A stretch of 6,561 nucleotides of DNA from Pseudomonadota bacterium. Lineage in GTDB: Bacteria; Pseudomonadota; Alphaproteobacteria; Rhizobiales; Beijerinckiaceae. How positions within the stretch are numbered: position 1 is the first letter of the stretch; each line of letters starts with the position of its first letter. This document shows positions 5,368 to 6,561 of this stretch, piece by piece. Location: contig JAEWKL010000032.1 of assembly GCA_023386115.1 (NCBI GenBank), positions 1 through 6,561 of the forward strand, in the 5' to 3' direction. The notes below the pieces were generated by a model. The model was not told the DNA's origin. It ran no database searches and saw only the letters and a list, made by a program, of their open reading frames with translations. Position numbers and translations under genes: made by a program.

Positions 5368-6561
5368 CTAGACGGCCTCGTTTTCCACGCGTGGCGTAGG
5401 CTCCCGCACGTCGCCGACGACGCGGGCGCGCACGCGGCGGGCCCCGCCCGGCAGGTAGGCGATCGGGATGTCCTCGACCTCGATGACCTTGAGGCTGCCG
5501 GGATCGGCCCCGGCTTCAACCGCCCGGCGCTCCGCGAGCGCCTGCGCCTCGGCGAGCGCCGCGTCGCGGGAGAGGTCCGAGAAGATCTGGTCGACCTCGC
5601 CCGAGATCTGCGCCATGGCGGCGCCGAGCGCGTTGGCGACGCCCGCATGGGCGACGCGGACGACCTCGCTCACGCCCTCGAGGCGATCCGGGATCAGGAA
5701 GGCGCCGCCCCCGACCGCCACGAGCTCGGCCGCGCCGCCCGAAACCTTCATCCGGTCGACCCCCTCCTCCACCATCCCGGCGATGCGGGCCAGCATGGCG
5801 GCGACGAAGGCCGGATCGAGGTGGCGCACGCGGTCGCGGTCGCCGATCTCGATCCGGCCTGCCGCGACCGCGATGTCGGTCGCCGTCAGGGTGTCGCCGC
5901 CGAAGACCAGCGCCTTCTCGGTGATGCGGTAGCCGACGGAACGCGGCCCGATCGCGCCGGTGGCCGGGTCGATGAGGGTGCCGCCGCCGAGCGCCATCGG
6001 CAGGAGATCGGGCATGCGGAACAGCGTGCGCACCCCGCCGATCGCCACGACGTTGTTGGCCTCGCGCGGGAATCCGCTGACCAGCGAACCGACGTCGCTG
6101 GTCGTACCGCCGACATCCACCACCATCGCGCCGTCGCGGCCCGACAGGAAGGCGGCACCCCGCATCGAGTTGGTCGGGCCGGACGCGAAGGAATGGACCG
6201 GGTTCGCTGCCGCGACCGCGGCGAGCACGACGGTCCCGTCGTTCTGGGTCAGGAAGAACGGCGCCGCGATACCGGAGGCGGCGAGCGCCTCCTCGAAGGC
6301 GGCCACGGTGCGGACTCCGAGCGATTGCAGCGCGGCGTTGAGCAGCGTGACGTTCTCGCGCTCCAGGAGGCCGATGCGGCCGAGCGTGTGCGAGAGCGTG
6401 ATCCTCGCCCCCGGGATCACGTCGCGGACGATGGCGGCCGCCTCCTCCTCGCAGGACGCGGTCAGCGGCGAGAACAGGGCGGTGATGCCGCCCGAGGTGA
6501 TGCCGGCGTCCCGGATGCGGGCCGCCCCCCCCCCGGGCGCCGCGCCCGGGCGGGGGCCCCC
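5368..6561 (-). CDS. Hydantoinase/oxoprolinase family protein, HyuA-like (partial, N-terminus beyond right edge)
   Basis: This is the C-terminal part (about 397 codons, TAG at 5370-5368) of a HyuA-family protein, a group that uses ATP to open cyclic amides such as hydantoins or 5-oxoproline, or serves as a subunit of related carboxylases. Family landmarks in order: GITSGGITALFSPLTASCEE (6505-6446), the block HTLGRIGLLERENVTLLNAA (6390-6331), the phosphate-binding ASKHA-type motif VDVGGTTSDVG (6120-6088), GGGTLIDPATG (near 5988-5956), GGDTLTATD (near 5898-5872) and a late VAVGGGAF loop (near 5718-5695). A GTG at 6420 is not the true start because conserved sequence continues upstream. Single-chain members of the ~520-residue type would lack roughly 120-130 N-terminal residues here. 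The first ~14 codons at the edge (Gly/Pro/Ala-rich) do not resemble the family and probably reflect bad sequence. The exact substrate cannot be read from the sequence; hydantoin-like or other cyclic amides are possible. Confidence 0.9.
   Translation of the reverse strand, partial: GGPRPGAAPGGGAARIRDAGITSGGITALFSPLTASCEEEAAAIVRDVIPGARITLSHTLGRIGLLERENVTLLNAALQSLGVRTVAAFEEALAASGIAAPFFLTQNDGTVVLAAVAAANPVHSFASGPTNSMRGAAFLSGRDGAMVVDVGGTTSDVGSLVSGFPREANNVVAIGGVRTLFRMPDLLPMALGGGTLIDPATGAIGPRSVGYRITEKALVFGGDTLTATDIAVAAGRIEIGDRDRVRHLDPAFVAAMLARIAGMVEEGVDRMKVSGGAAELVAVGGGAFLIPDRLEGVSEVVRVAHAGVANALGAAMAQISGEVDQIFSDLSRDAALAEAQALAERRAVEAGADPGSLKVIEVEDIPIAYLPGGARRVRARVVGDVREPTPRVENEAV
6525..6561. repeat. 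C/G homopolymer runs and hairpin at the right edge
   Basis: A run of ten C (6525-6534) leads into an inverted repeat, CCCGGGCG (6532-6539) and CGCCCGGG (6543-6550), with a three-base loop. After one mismatch, five more C-G pairs extend the stem (6526-6530 with 6552-6556). The window ends in CCCCC. Composition is entirely C and G here. It lies inside the HyuA-family reading frame, where it yields residues unlike the family, so it is more likely a sequencing or assembly end effect than biology. Confidence 0.6.

Noticed and set aside
6418..6420. GTG at 6420 as the start of a short complete HyuA-like protein
   Set aside because: Well-conserved family sequence continues in frame upstream of it to about 6519, so the gene is simply cut by the window edge.

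Overview
The window is very GC-rich. All convincing genes lie on the minus strand, so the biological order runs from the right edge to the left edge. Base composition, strong third-position G/C bias and the protein types suggest an alphaproteobacterium, perhaps of the Methylobacterium/Bradyrhizobium kind. That placement is an impression from sequence style and was not tested by a search.

Right part (5368-6561): the C-terminal three quarters of a hydantoinase/oxoprolinase (HyuA)-family protein. Its N-terminus lies beyond the right edge, and the last ~40 bases there are a C/G homopolymer-rich hairpin that looks like poor or unreliable sequence. Next comes a 476-base stretch with no credible gene (4892-5367). 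It holds a plausible promoter, a 13-base palindrome just downstream of it and several other small inverted repeats.

Left part (1-4891): a compact operon for a peptide/opine/nickel-type (DppABCDF/OppABCDF-like) ABC importer in the order permease B, permease C, periplasmic binding protein, ATPase D, ATPase F. The last gene is cut by the left edge. Two junctions are 4-base ATGA overlaps, one is a 4-base gap and one a 23-base gap, so the five genes are almost certainly one transcript with translational coupling.

Working model (inference): the binding protein captures a solute in the periplasm, the B/C permeases and D/F ATPases import it, and the HyuA-family enzyme acts on a cyclic amide or related compound. 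The binding protein seems to lack the acidic residues with which true dipeptide and oligopeptide receptors hold the free amino terminus. That fits a ligand other than an ordinary peptide. I see no tRNA, rRNA, CRISPR array, insertion sequence or phage gene, and the gene types belong to known families.
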